Assembly (NCBI RefSeq): GCF_964340395.1
Contig: NC_135551.1
Span: 7,513,063 to 7,577,062, forward strand
Direction of reading: 5' to 3'
Source: Glandiceps talaboti
Lineage: Eukaryota > Hemichordata > Enteropneusta > Spengelidae
Length of the DNA stretch: 64,000 nt
In this document: piece after piece, positions 1-10,138 of the stretch
How positions within the stretch are numbered: the stretch's first letter is position 1
Layout of the letters: each line of letters opens with the position of its first letter
The notes under the pieces: model-generated
The model's input: only the letters and a program-made list of their open reading frames with translations
Database searches by the model: none
What the model was told of the DNA's origin: nothing
Program-made: the position numbers and the translations under genes

Positions 1-345
1 TATCAGTCAAACTCTTCAATCCAGGCAGTACAATCTTATTATTGGTTGATACTTGGCACATTGACAACTGACACTGTGATAGTGATAGATGGCATGCCTC
101 TTACAAACTCAGCATACACTATGGAAATTTCGTCGGTGATAAAATACCTATTTCACAATAATTAATGGCGACCTCATCTTACTACGAAACAAATTTTTCC
201 ATCTCCATGATGCATGTCAAGTACGACGAATTTGGCACTGTTAATAACACATTTTAATACCATTGTGCTTCAGTACTTGTTAAGTGTCAGTCACATATCC
301 AATCAAAAACCGTGAATCACTACCACTTCATTGTCGCAAACCACG

Positions 346-1410
346 GCCTCTTTTACGGCACCATTGAAACTTGCCGTAAGAACAGCTGTGGATGCACTCA
401 TATACAAATTTAGGGATTTATCGCTGTGGCTTTGTACGTCAACACTACAACCAATCAGATTGTCTCATGTATACCATGTGATATACAAAAAATGACTTGG
501 CAAGATACTACGTAGGTACGTATGTACACTGAAAACTAACTTGGCCAAGTTGCGTTTTTGTTGCTGAAGTTTTACTTTTGTCATCCTATAGACAAGATTG
601 GAATATTACATGTATGAACATAAAGTAATGATCTATAAATCTTGCCTCGAAAGCTAAGTGTCAAACACGGTTTGTTGTAATGTCAGACCGGACGTCCGAG
701 ACAGTCGTGAGTTTGTAATATATAGCATATGCAGGTAGGTTATATTACAACATAGATTATCTCAATAATAGATCAATGGTTACATCAAGCCAAGATTGAC
801 TGATTCATGCGAGTTCACTCTAGTTAACTTAATTCCATTCACAACCAGTAGTTATTGAAGTGTTGTTTACCATACTCTTGATTTTACAAGGAACAGAACC
901 TGGGCTGAACGCTAAATTAGTAGGATCTTTTAGCACAGTAGTGTCTTTGGGCGCACGAGTTCAGAACGCCCGGACTTCATTCATGACACCCGTACTAGTA
1001 TTAATACTCTGTACAGTGCCCGTTTATCAGCCCTTAGTGTTAATGTTCAACAAAACTTTCCTTTTTCTTACTTTATACTCTTTAACCCCGTCAAATATTG
1101 GTTATCCTAATAGGTTTAAATGAGACTAGTAACTTTTACACGGGTCTTTTGAATCGCCAATTCACATTCACTCATCAGTGCATACATCTGTCAATGTTTG
1201 CTGCCTGTTGGACTCACTTTTGGTCATCGTCGCTAACCACGGATTCTTTTACTGCAGTGTCCAAATGCGCCTTGTGAAAGTCCATCATTTCTACTGTACT
1301 CCCCAATTATAGTTTTCCGCAAATGTGGCAGTTGCTATGAGAGGCGAGGCCATATTGTTGTTATGATTCTCAAACGCATTCTTTGAGAGACGGACTTTGA
1401 GTGGTCGGAT
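346..1410. repeat. Block present only in copy A
   Basis: In copy B the sequence runs directly from tcgcaaaccac into gtaagatgccag (about 13036-13048). In copy A the same two flanks are separated by about 1,065 bp. Near 1230 the A block repeats the junction motif (tcgctaaccacgg against tcgcaaaccacgg at 335), so it may be a local duplication in A or a deletion in B through short homology. The reading frame at 860-1123 (87 codons) inside it resembles no protein I know and is probably not coding. Confidence 0.6.
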
Positions 1411-2038
1411 TATCAGACGTAAGATGCCAGATCTCGTTATTTCGAAGTGTAGCGAAAGAATAACAGCTCTGGTTTACGAGAATGTACGACTAATCACCAG
1501 TTGTCAATCAATTACCAACCAATAAAATGTAAGATGTGATATGTACTAAGACTATGTGAGTTTGTTTAACAATGCAACATAAATACTTGTAATAATTAAT
1601 GTTTTAGACATTGGGAAAGAAGATTGGAAGGAAATAATAACAATCTGAGCCAGTGGAGAAAATGATTGATAACTCATTTAGTGAAGGGAAATGACCATGG
1701 CACATTACTTCTGTTGTAATTTTATTGTAAAAAAGTGAAATATGTCACAAGTAGTGCTTCTGTTGGGATTAAATGCAACAAAGGCAACGTTTGGAATTGA
1801 CTGGACGTAATTGGTCACTCTGAAATAGGGTGTATGCTTGTGACACTTAATTTGGATATCTTAACGATGTAATTATCAAATATGGATTATATTACATTTC
1901 GCTGTTGTTTACATATGTCCACCTCGGCCCATTACACTTATACTATTCAAAAACACAAAGCAATAGCAGTTAAAGGCTTATAGCTTAAGTAATGTTGGAG
2001 TTGCAGAAGGATTTGACGAAATTTGTCAAGTTTTTTTT

Positions 2039-3035
2039 TCAACAATCCCACTTCCGCTGTTTATCAATAAAAACATTCGTAATTCCATTCGTCTCCTTTC
2101 CAAGCATTAGGCAGTAGTCAGATAGAGGTTTCTGTTGTTCTTGGCATTGAACATTAACTTCATTTCGAACAGATCTAAGTTTTGCAAGATCCTCTTCAAA
2201 ATCCCCCTCATAATTATTGACTTTTTCCCAAAATGTTTTGTTAAAATAGTCATAGAGTGCTAAGTCCAATGATGATTTTTCTTTGATTATATTTTCCATA
2301 TCCGGTGTGATGGGAAACCGTATTCCTTTATGAACCTTCTCACGTTTGTAAACCATATCTTCATATTCCCAACACATCATCTTTCGCAATAAGACGAGTG
2401 ATTCGTCGTAGTACTCCGTCAACATCACTAAATCAAGTTCGCTATCAAGATTCCTGATCGAATTATAGACGAACGTATCATTGACTTTTTCCGGAATACC
2501 TATTAACCTCCAGAAATAGTCATTCACATGAGGTGGTTTCAGCTTCCGTCTAATAGTATTGTTTTTTGAGACAATGGTTTGCAAATACGCTGAGAAAGGA
2601 TTTGAGAATTCATGAAAATACTTATCCTCCCGGCTATAGTAGAATAAGGATTCGGTTCTTCTAATTGGTGATCTCAGAATTGTAAAATATTTGCCATTCT
2701 TTATGATTTTATCCAGTGCTACTCGACGATAAGTCATATGATTTGCAATAAAGTTGTAACCAGGGAAATTTTCACAATTGTAAGTATGAATCATCGCTCT
2801 GTTACTAGTTTCGTTAATATGTATATGCACTTTTAATGCCTCGCCTACAGCTGCAACAAGACCATGTTTTAAACCATACCGGAATAAAAGTGTTGCCATG
2901 GTACTGCCACCAGTTTTTGAAGTTTTTATGAATACAAAGTCCCGTTGAGGTTCACATGGGAGTTTCAAGTTTGATGTTACCATATTCGGTGGTCGATGGG
3001 CAAAGTTACCTTGCGGGTTACTTGGGATTGTCTTT
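2039..3035 (-). CDS. Gal3ST-like sulfotransferase, copy A, exon 2 (catalytic domain)
   Basis: Predicted to move sulfate from PAPS to the 3-hydroxyl of galactose on glycolipids or glycoproteins in the Golgi lumen. With exon 1 (5320-5426) it gives 367 aa, somewhat shorter than vertebrate GAL3ST proteins. Visible motifs: the PAPS 5'-phosphosulfate loop KTSKTGGST (residues about 73-81) followed by LLFRYG, and the 3'-phosphate-binding stretch TILRSPIRRTESLFYY (about 154-169). Four N-glycosylation sequons are visible (NET, NNT, NDT, NKT). The 5' edge is a splice acceptor (tttgttttacag). There is no in-frame ATG just upstream in this copy: the nearest one is out of frame, so a single-exon model fails. 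The stop follows KWDC. The family call is firm; the acceptor sugar is inferred. Confidence 0.88.
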
Positions 3036-4319
3036 CTGTAAAACAAATGTAAACCCCATGGTTAACATATTGCGTAAACTCCTTTCTTATATGACACCAC
3101 CAAATTTAATCCATACCTTCGCTGGCAATAGGTCTACTAGGAGGCAGCGTGGTTGCGATTACAGGTAGCCCAATTGTAGTCGAAATTATGCACTAGAGTA
3201 TTTCAGCTATATTAAATGTCATTTTCATTTTTTTAATATATGCTCGTCCACCAAGACTGCAAACACCCTTTATATCTGCTATAAAATGGCATCCATATGC
3301 AGGACCTGATTAGTCGAATACAACATTTATCTAAATTGTGCAATCCGGTCACATGATGAATCAATAACTAGGTGTCATCGTGAGAGGTTTTATGCTAAAC
3401 AGATTCTATTGTAATCTAATTTATGTTAATTGTGCACGTTATTGTGGAAAGGTGTGGCATAAATACTGACAACCTTAAATCACAGGATGAGTAAAAATTC
3501 AAATAACTCAAATGGCAGTTAGAATTAGAATAGCTGAAATAGTGTAGTATTAGTTTTAGTCCTTCTTGACTACAGGTAGGCTAAGTTACGTTTAGCCCTA
3601 CTCATATATGACTGTAGTTAGTCACTTGTTGGCTAATAATCTATATAAGGATGGTCTTAATAAGCAAGAAATAAGCAACAGTATCTCACCATAAGGACTT
3701 TGTCATCTCGTGTCGCAATATAAAACATACGCATAATAGACGCAGAACGGTCGAAAACATCAGCGGCCACTAGTGCCGGGCAGTAATCTCTGCACGCATG
3801 GGCAGTAGTCTATTTAAAGAAGGTCATGTGATTCGATTTTGACCAGTGACATATGTATTAGGACGTTGAGGTGTAATAATTATATAATAGTACATGTTAG
3901 CAAGAGCAATATTACGATGTATTGCCCATCCGAGATGTGGTATTCATGACAGTAATATTGATGATGCCTGAGCCGAAGGCTAGGGTAACATGAACATTAC
4001 AGTCATGAAAATCATCCCTGGGGTGGGCAAAAAAATCGTGATATTTCCCTTGCTATCATGTGTAATTATATATTATAGTGAGCCAGGCGCGGTGTAGTTA
4101 ATTGTCTATTCTTCTGAGCACATACACTTCAGTGCCAGATGTTTAGCACTGTGCATGTATTTACCTCCTTTATATTATGTTCCTTCTACTTTTTAAATTT
4201 ATTTAAGCTTTTTATCACGAAAACAATTTCACAATCACATAATAGATGTACCGCATACAATATTGCAAGCACTTGTGCAGATACCCCGAGTATGCCACAC
4301 TTGCACACTCATCACGCAT

Positions 4320-5030
4320 CATGGGGTTTTGTCATAATATACAAGGAGCAAGGGAATGGGTCACTTTTTGCAAATGAGGGTCATATTTTGAAAAAGCGAT
4401 TAGGGACGGGTCGCATTTTACTTCGACTCATTGTATTAGTTTAACATTGTATTATTTTGGAGGGGTTTGCTAACTCAATGCTGCCACTGTTTCCAAATCC
4501 TATTGCTGCCACTTTGGTTAGGGTTAGAGTTAGGTTAGGGTTAGAGTTCGAATTGTGTGCATCGTATCAACCCATATCAATCAAATTGCTGCTGACAACC
4601 AGGTACTCAATGTCAGTTGTGATGTGAGGAGAGAATGGGTCTCACAGGTAAAATGGGAACAGTTGGGTAAGATGCTATGGATAATGTTGCGGTAATGCTA
4701 ATTTTAGTACTGATAGTGTCGGAAGTGTGCCAGTCTAATCGTGGGAAAATATGGCTTTCAGCTCTGCCAATGATATCCACACACAGGTATTTATTAATGC
4801 AATGCCTTCAGATACATTCATATGGTGGTAGTAGTGGGAAATAAACAATGATTTTAAAACTTTCAACATTGGGACATTGGTGGGATTAGGTCATTATGAT
4901 TGTGGGGTTGGGGATGGGGGTCATGGTTTAGAGTAAGAAATTAGGGCGGGCCACTTTTATGCACGACGGAATCGGGGGAAGGCCACATTTTGTGTAACAG
5001 CCGGGTTCTGATTTCCCCAGGCCCTCCCTG
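4320..5030. repeat. GGGTCAC-type dispersed repeat, copy in duplication A
   Basis: Contains the recurring phrases gggtcactttttgcaaat, actcattgta, ttgctgccactttgg, cagttgtgatgtgaggagag and a closing ccacattttgtgtaacag. The same phrases in the same order occur at 15747-16428, 25440-26570 and 37605-38480, with a short fragment at 39160-39260. No long reading frame is conserved. It is most likely a non-autonomous transposable element. Confidence 0.65.
4518..4552 (+). repeat. Short interstitial telomere-like tract
   Basis: Degenerate TTAGGG/TTAGAG units (ggttagggttagagttagg). Also present at 15944-15979 and, weaker, at 25638-25665 and 37767-37783, always within the GGGTCAC repeat. It therefore belongs to that repeat rather than marking a chromosome end. 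Confidence 0.5.
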
Positions 5031-5319
5031 CCTGTTCCCATAAAATAATATCGTTTATGGGATATTTTGATATTTTTGAATATTTGCAAATACCTAATCA
5101 CTACATTTTTGTACTGGGACCATCCTTGGATAAAATATTAGTTTAAAAGTGACTGTACTACAGGGTAAGTTATTACTGCAGAACACAAATCAAGTGACAG
5201 CATCCATCAGGATATAGCCACAAAGCCACTACAAGCCTTTCAAGCAGGCCTAATTTGCGTTGTATTTCATGGGGTATTACATTTCAAATACACTACCATC
5301 AAGTAAAGTGTACACTTAC

Positions 5320-5426
5320 AGTAAGACAGTGTATCTTTCCTGTAGAAACGATGACAACCATAACATTGGAATTCCGACAAGTGGTAGTATAACGAACACC
5401 ATTATTACATATATCTTGTTCCGCAT
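5320..5426 (-). CDS. Gal3ST-like sulfotransferase, copy A, exon 1 (signal anchor)
   Basis: A short exon found by reading the minus strand: ATG at 5426, 35 codons plus two bases, then the donor ACT|GTAAGT. The peptide starts MRNK followed by about 23 hydrophobic residues (IYVIMVFVILPLVG...), a classic type II Golgi signal anchor with basic residues on the cytosolic side. It ends in phase 2, exactly what exon 2 needs (the split codon CT|A gives Leu36). The same exon with the same donor occurs in copies B (identical) and C (diverged but open). This supplies the start Met missing from exon 2. Confidence 0.85.
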
Positions 5427-6085
5427 GTTGTTGTAATCGTCACTGTACGGGAAGTACGGAAATGAAAGTGAGAAAAACTGTAGGTATTTTGTATACTGTT
5501 CTACAAAATTATTTAGTGTTATAGATTGTGCAATATTGTATATATTGATAAAGTAAACGAAATTGAGTATAATTGGTAAGGGTTGTTATTTTGACCTAAT
5601 GACCACTATAAATAAATGAACTGTGGTAATTAGTGCTGCCGGCGTCAGTAGTTCCCCATGGAGACAAGTTGAAAGCATTTTTAGTGAGGGAATAAAATAA
5701 AGAAAATAAAAACTAACTAATTGAACAAAAGAACAATTTTTTGATAACAACACTATTCTAACACACAGTGAGCTTACATTTTACTATTTCAACTCAAACA
5801 AAAAGCTAAGGAATCATTTTCAAAACATTCTAATTGTGGGGATATTAAGTGATTGTTTATTAGTTATATTAACTCATATCTCTTAGTGGTGAATCATTTG
5901 ACGGGGGTGTGGTATGGAGGACTAGGACCCAACGACACTTTTTTTTCAACGGCAACTGGAGAGTAAATTATTTTTTGCCTAGTAAGGGGTACTTATACAT
6001 AATATATTTTTGTTTGCAATATGTCCTTTCAATCTGACTTTTGTCGTGTAGGATGTTACCGATATCCGTAGTCCAATGTCTGTCA

Positions 6086-6114
6086 TACATACATACATAC
6101 ATACATACATACAT

Positions 6115-6163
<49 letters not shown>

Positions 6164-6195
6164 TACATACATACATACATACATACATACATACA

Positions 6196-6226
<31 letters not shown>

Positions 6227-6227
6227 C
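6086..6227. repeat. (CATA)n / (CA)n microsatellite, copy A, left part
   Basis: Runs of CATA interrupted by a CA block. It is the left half of the microsatellite locus that is a single array in copy B (17514-17735). The long MYVC/HTYI reading frames across it are simple-repeat translations. Confidence 0.95.
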
Positions 6228-6308
6228 AACAGTTATTTATTCAGGATTCATGATAAACATTATACAAATCACAATGTTTATTCCCCAAAAATCGACTGGA
6301 CAGAAGAT

Positions 6309-7693
6309 TTACACATTCATGTCCTTACATCTTCTTTGCCATGTTCTGAAAGAGCCTATAGCAGCACTAACACTCAGGTATCGTGCTAACCACTTCTTGG
6401 TTTGATACGGGATGCCAATCAACTTAAAACCAGGTATTACACGTTTGTGAACTGATCCTAAACTGCCGATCACTATGACAACGATTCTACAAAACCCTAG
6501 GTTATTAATTTCAAAAGAGAGTGGTATATATTTATCAAATTTCTCTGTATAACACCTGTCGATGTGACCATCAAATAGAACTGAAACTTCAACTAGGAAA
6601 ACTTCATGGCTAGTTGTATCAATAATAGTTATGTCAGGTCTTATTGCTGTAGTTGTGAATGATTCTAAATCTGCTCCAAACATGTGTGGAGTTAAAATAG
6701 TGTCTTCTATGACGAGATGAGAGACATCTTTGACAGGAATTTGCTGAAATATCAAATTAACGATTCTATTGTGCCTGTCTTGATACAGTGTTTGGTATCT
6801 TGTACATCCATTCAGTACATGTGATACAGTGTCAGTAGGGTGATTACACAAAGTGCATTGTTTATTGTACTGAGTGGGGTAGTATAATGACAGGAGACTG
6901 TTGCACTGTAAATGTTGTAGTCTGCCTCTAATGATAAAACTAGTGATGCTATCTTTTAACTTTAAGTTTGAGAGAAAGTAATTTGAAAGTTTGTGATCAA
7001 CCTCGGTGGCTTCGCGGACTATTCGGCCCTGTGATTGTTTTCCTTTCCAGTCCGTAGCGAAGTTTGCAAGGTGACTTTGTTTACACAGTGAGTACACAGT
7101 ATTTGAATTTGTAGTTGAAACTGTAACTTCTTTGTCGACTTTCATTGTTAGGGTGTAATTATTATCATCAAATCCTTTTCTTAATTGCATTCCTTCACGT
7201 ACACATAGATCATTCAGATGTACCCAGTCAGATTTTGGCCAGTTAACTTTGGAGTGTTTCTTCAGATTTCCGTGAGATATTTCATACCCAGCGAAGGAAT
7301 TGTCTTCAGTGGTTGACGTAGATGCCCTTGTTACTTTTCTCTTTTGCATGTGAAGATTTAAAGATGAACGTGCAGTATTTTGAACCTGCATATCTTCACT
7401 ATTTAAAACGGATAATTTGAAAGATATATGCTTGCTGGAATAAATTGTCGTTGGATTCAAAATCCCCAAACCTCCTTCAGACCGTGGGCAAAAAATGTAT
7501 GAACGAGTGGATGATTTATTTAGACTCAGCCAGCTTCTCACACATGACACGATTTCATCTTCAAGTTCTTTTAAATTCCGTAAACTGAAAGTTAAATTGG
7601 CAAAATGGAAGTTGAGTTTTGAGCAGCACATGATGTTAATTGCCTGTAGTTTGGCTGTGGTTGGTAATGGTGAGGCGTCTATCTTTTCGAGGG
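6309..7693 (-). pseudogene. Retrotransposon C-terminal region: CCHC finger and restriction-like endonuclease
   Basis: Open from the frameshift near 7693 to the stop at 6309, about 460 codons. The stretch CTLCNHPTDTVSHVLNGC gives C-x2-C-x8-H-x4-C. About 70 residues further on, RPDITIID followed by EVFLVEVSVLF fits the RPD...E core of the restriction-like endonuclease that nicks target DNA. Upstream lies the RT thumb/linker (FCPRSEGGLGILNP). It is part of the same polypeptide as the RT region, separated only by a one-base shift, so the element is inactive as it stands. Confidence 0.78.
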
Positions 7694-8480
7694 TTACTTT
7701 GAAATCACTTCTCTTACTTGGTACAAGGATGCGGTATTAGTAATATTAATATCGTAGCCAAGGTACGTGTATGACTGATCTCTCCGATACATAGGTAGTG
7801 AGGCGCCCTGGATGTTGAGCTGGATATCACCAGTGTTATCGTTCGTACTCCAGTTGTTACCTGTCCTTTTACCATGTAGAACGGCACGCTTTCGATGTTT
7901 CACCTCCATTCCAGTTGTTTCCATAAACTCGGCGGTTTTCCTCACTGCCTCAGAGATACTCCCACTGTCTGTACCCGACGCACTGACATCGTCAACATAA
8001 CCTTGTACTGGGTTAGGGATTGACGCCGGTTCGTATGGGTTTTCGATCCAACGGAGCCACTTATCGATGCCCTGTTCGAATACAATTACGCTCCATGGAC
8101 ATCCTTGAATAATCCCTTTACTACGCTGTATAGGTTTAGTCAGTCCATTGGTGGTCTTGACTTGAAATGTTGAATTATTGTAGATATCCTTCGTGATGTC
8201 GATGAAAGCTTGTTGGTATCCAGCTGCTATTAGCTCGTTAATCATGAATTCATGGTCAATACTTCCAAATGCATCCTTTATATCAAAGAAGGCTATGTAA
8301 AGTGTTGTAGATGTGCGAAGGAAATCTTCGATGTTGGAACGAAGACAGAAAACGGGTTCTTGGAGACCATTTCTTGGCATCGCCCCCATTTGACGCTTAG
8401 ATAATCTCCCTGTCTCAACAATCCACGATGTTTGACGAAATAGGATCAATTTCAGTAGTCCAGATATGAATTTTGTATCA
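7694..8480 (-). pseudogene. Retrotransposon reverse transcriptase region (truncated, frameshifted)
   Basis: Encodes RT fingers and palm: SKRQMGAMP, then motif A AFFDIKDAFGSIDH, motif B GIIQGCPWS, motif C GYVDDVSASG with the catalytic aspartate pair, and YTYLGYDI. The frame is closed by TAA after REVISK at 7694. Adding one base there would restore the frame into the downstream domain, so this is a single-base loss. Residues before the RT fingers are missing. The upstream continuation of this frame past 8480 is microsatellite translation, not protein. Confidence 0.82.
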
Positions 8481-8515
8481 CATACATACATACATACATA
8501 CATACATACATACAT

Positions 8516-8614
<99 letters not shown>

Positions 8615-8618
8615 TACA
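8481..8618. repeat. (CATA)n (CAGA)n (CA)n microsatellite, copy A, right part
   Basis: CATA units, then a long CAGA array, then CA units, ending at the same tail (catacagtaagtatcaatg) that closes the array in copy B at about 17735. Confidence 0.95.
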
Positions 8619-8634
8619 GTAAGTATCAATGCAA

Positions 8635-8960
8635 TACACGGAGATAAACAACTATTATACGTCCGTTACCACCAATAGTGGCATGCAAAACACACACAAA
8701 ATATGAAAGACAAACTTACCAGTGCTGTTGTCAAAAACACGGAAATACCAAGGATAGTAGTCTCGTAACGGCAATGTAAATAGTTACATATGATTGACTA
8801 CCTGTCGTTTCGTGATAGCTTTTTATAACAACACAAACACACACAAAGACCAGTGCATTAATGGTATATATCCTTAAATCTATCCCACAGCTTGGCTATA
8901 AGCGTATAGGATTAGCAGAGTCCTAACACCCAAATAATTAAACACGATAGTATGCTGGAA
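8635..8960 (-). repeat. NYYPWYF repeat, copy 1
   Basis: A roughly 200-330 bp repeat found at least six times in the window. On the minus strand most copies can be read with fragments of a shared peptide (ETTGSQSY..., then NYYPWYFRVFDDSTG) that ends at a donor-like CTG|GTAAGT. In this copy part of the middle is deleted. It is flanked by the phrase ctataagcgtataggattagcagagtcctaacac. Identity unknown. Confidence 0.5.
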
Positions 8961-8962
8961 AC

Positions 8963-9154
8963 AGAAGCACAACGCAATGTGAGTAGTCCAGATATGAATT
9001 GTTTGGATCAATTATTTATTTAGTTTCGTAAACGTTAGTGTTTTGTCAAATAAAATATAGTATCGTATCGTATAGTATCTTATAGTATAGCATATAGCCT
9101 ATCATGGCATGGCATGCCATGGTGTAGCATAATCTAGTATACTATATACAACAC
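8963..9154. repeat. 192-bp segment present only in copy A
   Basis: Copy B goes straight from ggaaac to gttctcaaacc (about 18091); copy A carries this segment between them. It includes a partial NYYPWYF repeat edge (agtagtccagatatgaatt), a degenerate run of TATCG/TATAG units and a GGCATGCCATGG palindrome. Confidence 0.55.
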
Positions 9155-10138
9155 GTTCTCAAACCAGCCCATAATGAACAAGCAATCATCGGAGATGACT
9201 TAGACCCCACAGTCATGGCAGTGTGTTGTATTAGATTGTATGAAATATAGCACCAATGGCGTTGTACCTTCTGTATAATTGATTGAATATTTGCATACAA
9301 TTTTTGAATGTTTATTTATTTATCTATCGTTGTCTTTGCAATATAACTGATCAATTGGCTGTTGCTATGGGTGTGGTCTTTTTGCTAGGCACGTTTACAT
9401 ACATTGCTTGAATGTTTATTCAATTGTCTATTAATCATTTATCTTTGTTTAATACACCAGCGTTTGGCTGTTGCTGTGGGCGTGGTCATTGTTGCTAAGG
9501 ATATTTGCATACATTTCTTGAATGGTTACTCACTTGCCTACATGATGACATTGTTATTTGATCAAAACACACTGCCATTTGGTTGTTGCAATGGGCGTGG
9601 CCATTGTTGCTAGGGCCAAAATGTTTTACAGAAAATCTGCAGAATATCACTTCTAGTAACATCTCACCAAGTGCCAGTCTCATTGACAAAGTACTTTCTG
9701 AGAGTTAAGTTTTTTACCAAAATTCATATTTTACACGTAATTTGCATATCACTCATTAGATCATTATATGCTTGATATTTCTTCATCTATATACCTCCAG
9801 ATGCATCCCCATCAAATTTTAGTCCAATCTCCTCCGTAGTTTTGGAATTAAAGACTTTTGACCAAAAAGACACATTTTTAGCCTTAATTTCCATATCACT
9901 AATGGAATCATCATGCAATGAACAAATCTAAATTAACATGCCCTAAGAACATGCCCATCAAATTTCAGTCCAATCTGCCCAGTAGTTTTGGAGTTTAAAT
10001 TTATTTCATATTTTGATCCAAAAATGACTCAAAGTTGGCTAAATTACATCACATAGTCCATGGGCCGAGGGGGGCGGGGTTACCATACAACAACAACAAC
10101 AACAACCCCCCCCCCCACCCTCCACAAACCTCCAACAT
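9155..10138. other. Right end of duplication A, no gene seen
   Basis: Matches B at 18092-19070. It contains three diverged units built on tttggctgttgctgtgggcg...ggtcattgttgctaagg (about 9350-9615) and two on ccaatctcctcgtagttttgga (9790-9985). No credible coding frame is present. Confidence 0.5.

Larger units (their letters stand above)
3036..5319 (-). other. Intron of copy A sulfotransferase
   Basis: The donor is ACT|GTAAGT at 5320/5319 and the acceptor TTTTACAG|AAAG at 3036/3035, both read on the minus strand. The intron holds a member of the GGGTCAC repeat family (about 4320-5030) and a telomere-like tract (4518-4552). A 101-codon plus-strand frame at 4139-4444 recurs almost unchanged in copy B, but only because the whole DNA is duplicated; it does not look like a known protein. 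Confidence 0.75.
6228..8480 (-). mobile_element. 5'-truncated RLE-type non-LTR retrotransposon (R2/R4/Hero-like)
   Basis: Minus-strand element lying between two halves of a microsatellite; copies B and C lack it at the same place. It begins inside the reverse transcriptase and ends with a C-terminal CCHC finger and a PD-(D/E)XK-type endonuclease, the arrangement of R2, R4/Dong, NeSL and Hero lineages. The 3' untranslated part is only about 80 nt and contains AATAAA before the flanking TATG repeats. There is no poly(A) tail. 5' truncation is usual for target-primed reverse transcription. Clade assignment within the RLE group cannot be made by eye. Confidence 0.8.
1..10138. repeat. Segmental duplication, copy A (left end outside window)
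   Basis: Position 1 matches 12697, and the match continues, with indels, to a common end at the motif ctccaacata (10138 here, 19070 in copy B). The unit contains the sulfotransferase gene on the minus strand, a block rich in GGGTCAC-type repeats, a microsatellite locus and a trailing repeat. Copy A differs from B by about 1.06 kb of extra sequence at 346-1410, a retrotransposon at about 6228-8480, and extra sequence at 8963-9154. Identity to B is very high between 3480 and 5560 and lower in the flanks. Confidence 0.9.

Noticed and set aside
4139-4444. 101-codon plus-strand frame repeated almost exactly at 15566-15871
   Set aside because: Conserved only because the whole segment is duplicated and nearly identical; it overlaps a non-coding repeat in an intron, and copy C does not keep it.
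4518-4552. TTAGGG-like tract as evidence of a telomere or chromosome end
   Set aside because: Short, degenerate, and repeated inside a dispersed element, including once in a GPCR intron.
5968-6253. Several MYVC/HTYI-rich frames on both strands (also at 17397-17798, 27495-27851, 43046-43360, 49045-49382)
   Set aside because: Pure translations of tetranucleotide and dinucleotide microsatellites.
8481-8618. Regular CATA/CAGA array that might look like a CRISPR-type repeat
   Set aside because: Four-base units without spacers; an animal microsatellite.
8453-9005. 19-bp match agtagtccagatatgaatt at 8453 (inside the RT) and 8984
   Set aside because: The RT copy fits a normal protein reading before the SWIVETG segment; the match may be chance or a short patch, and no longer homology surrounds it.
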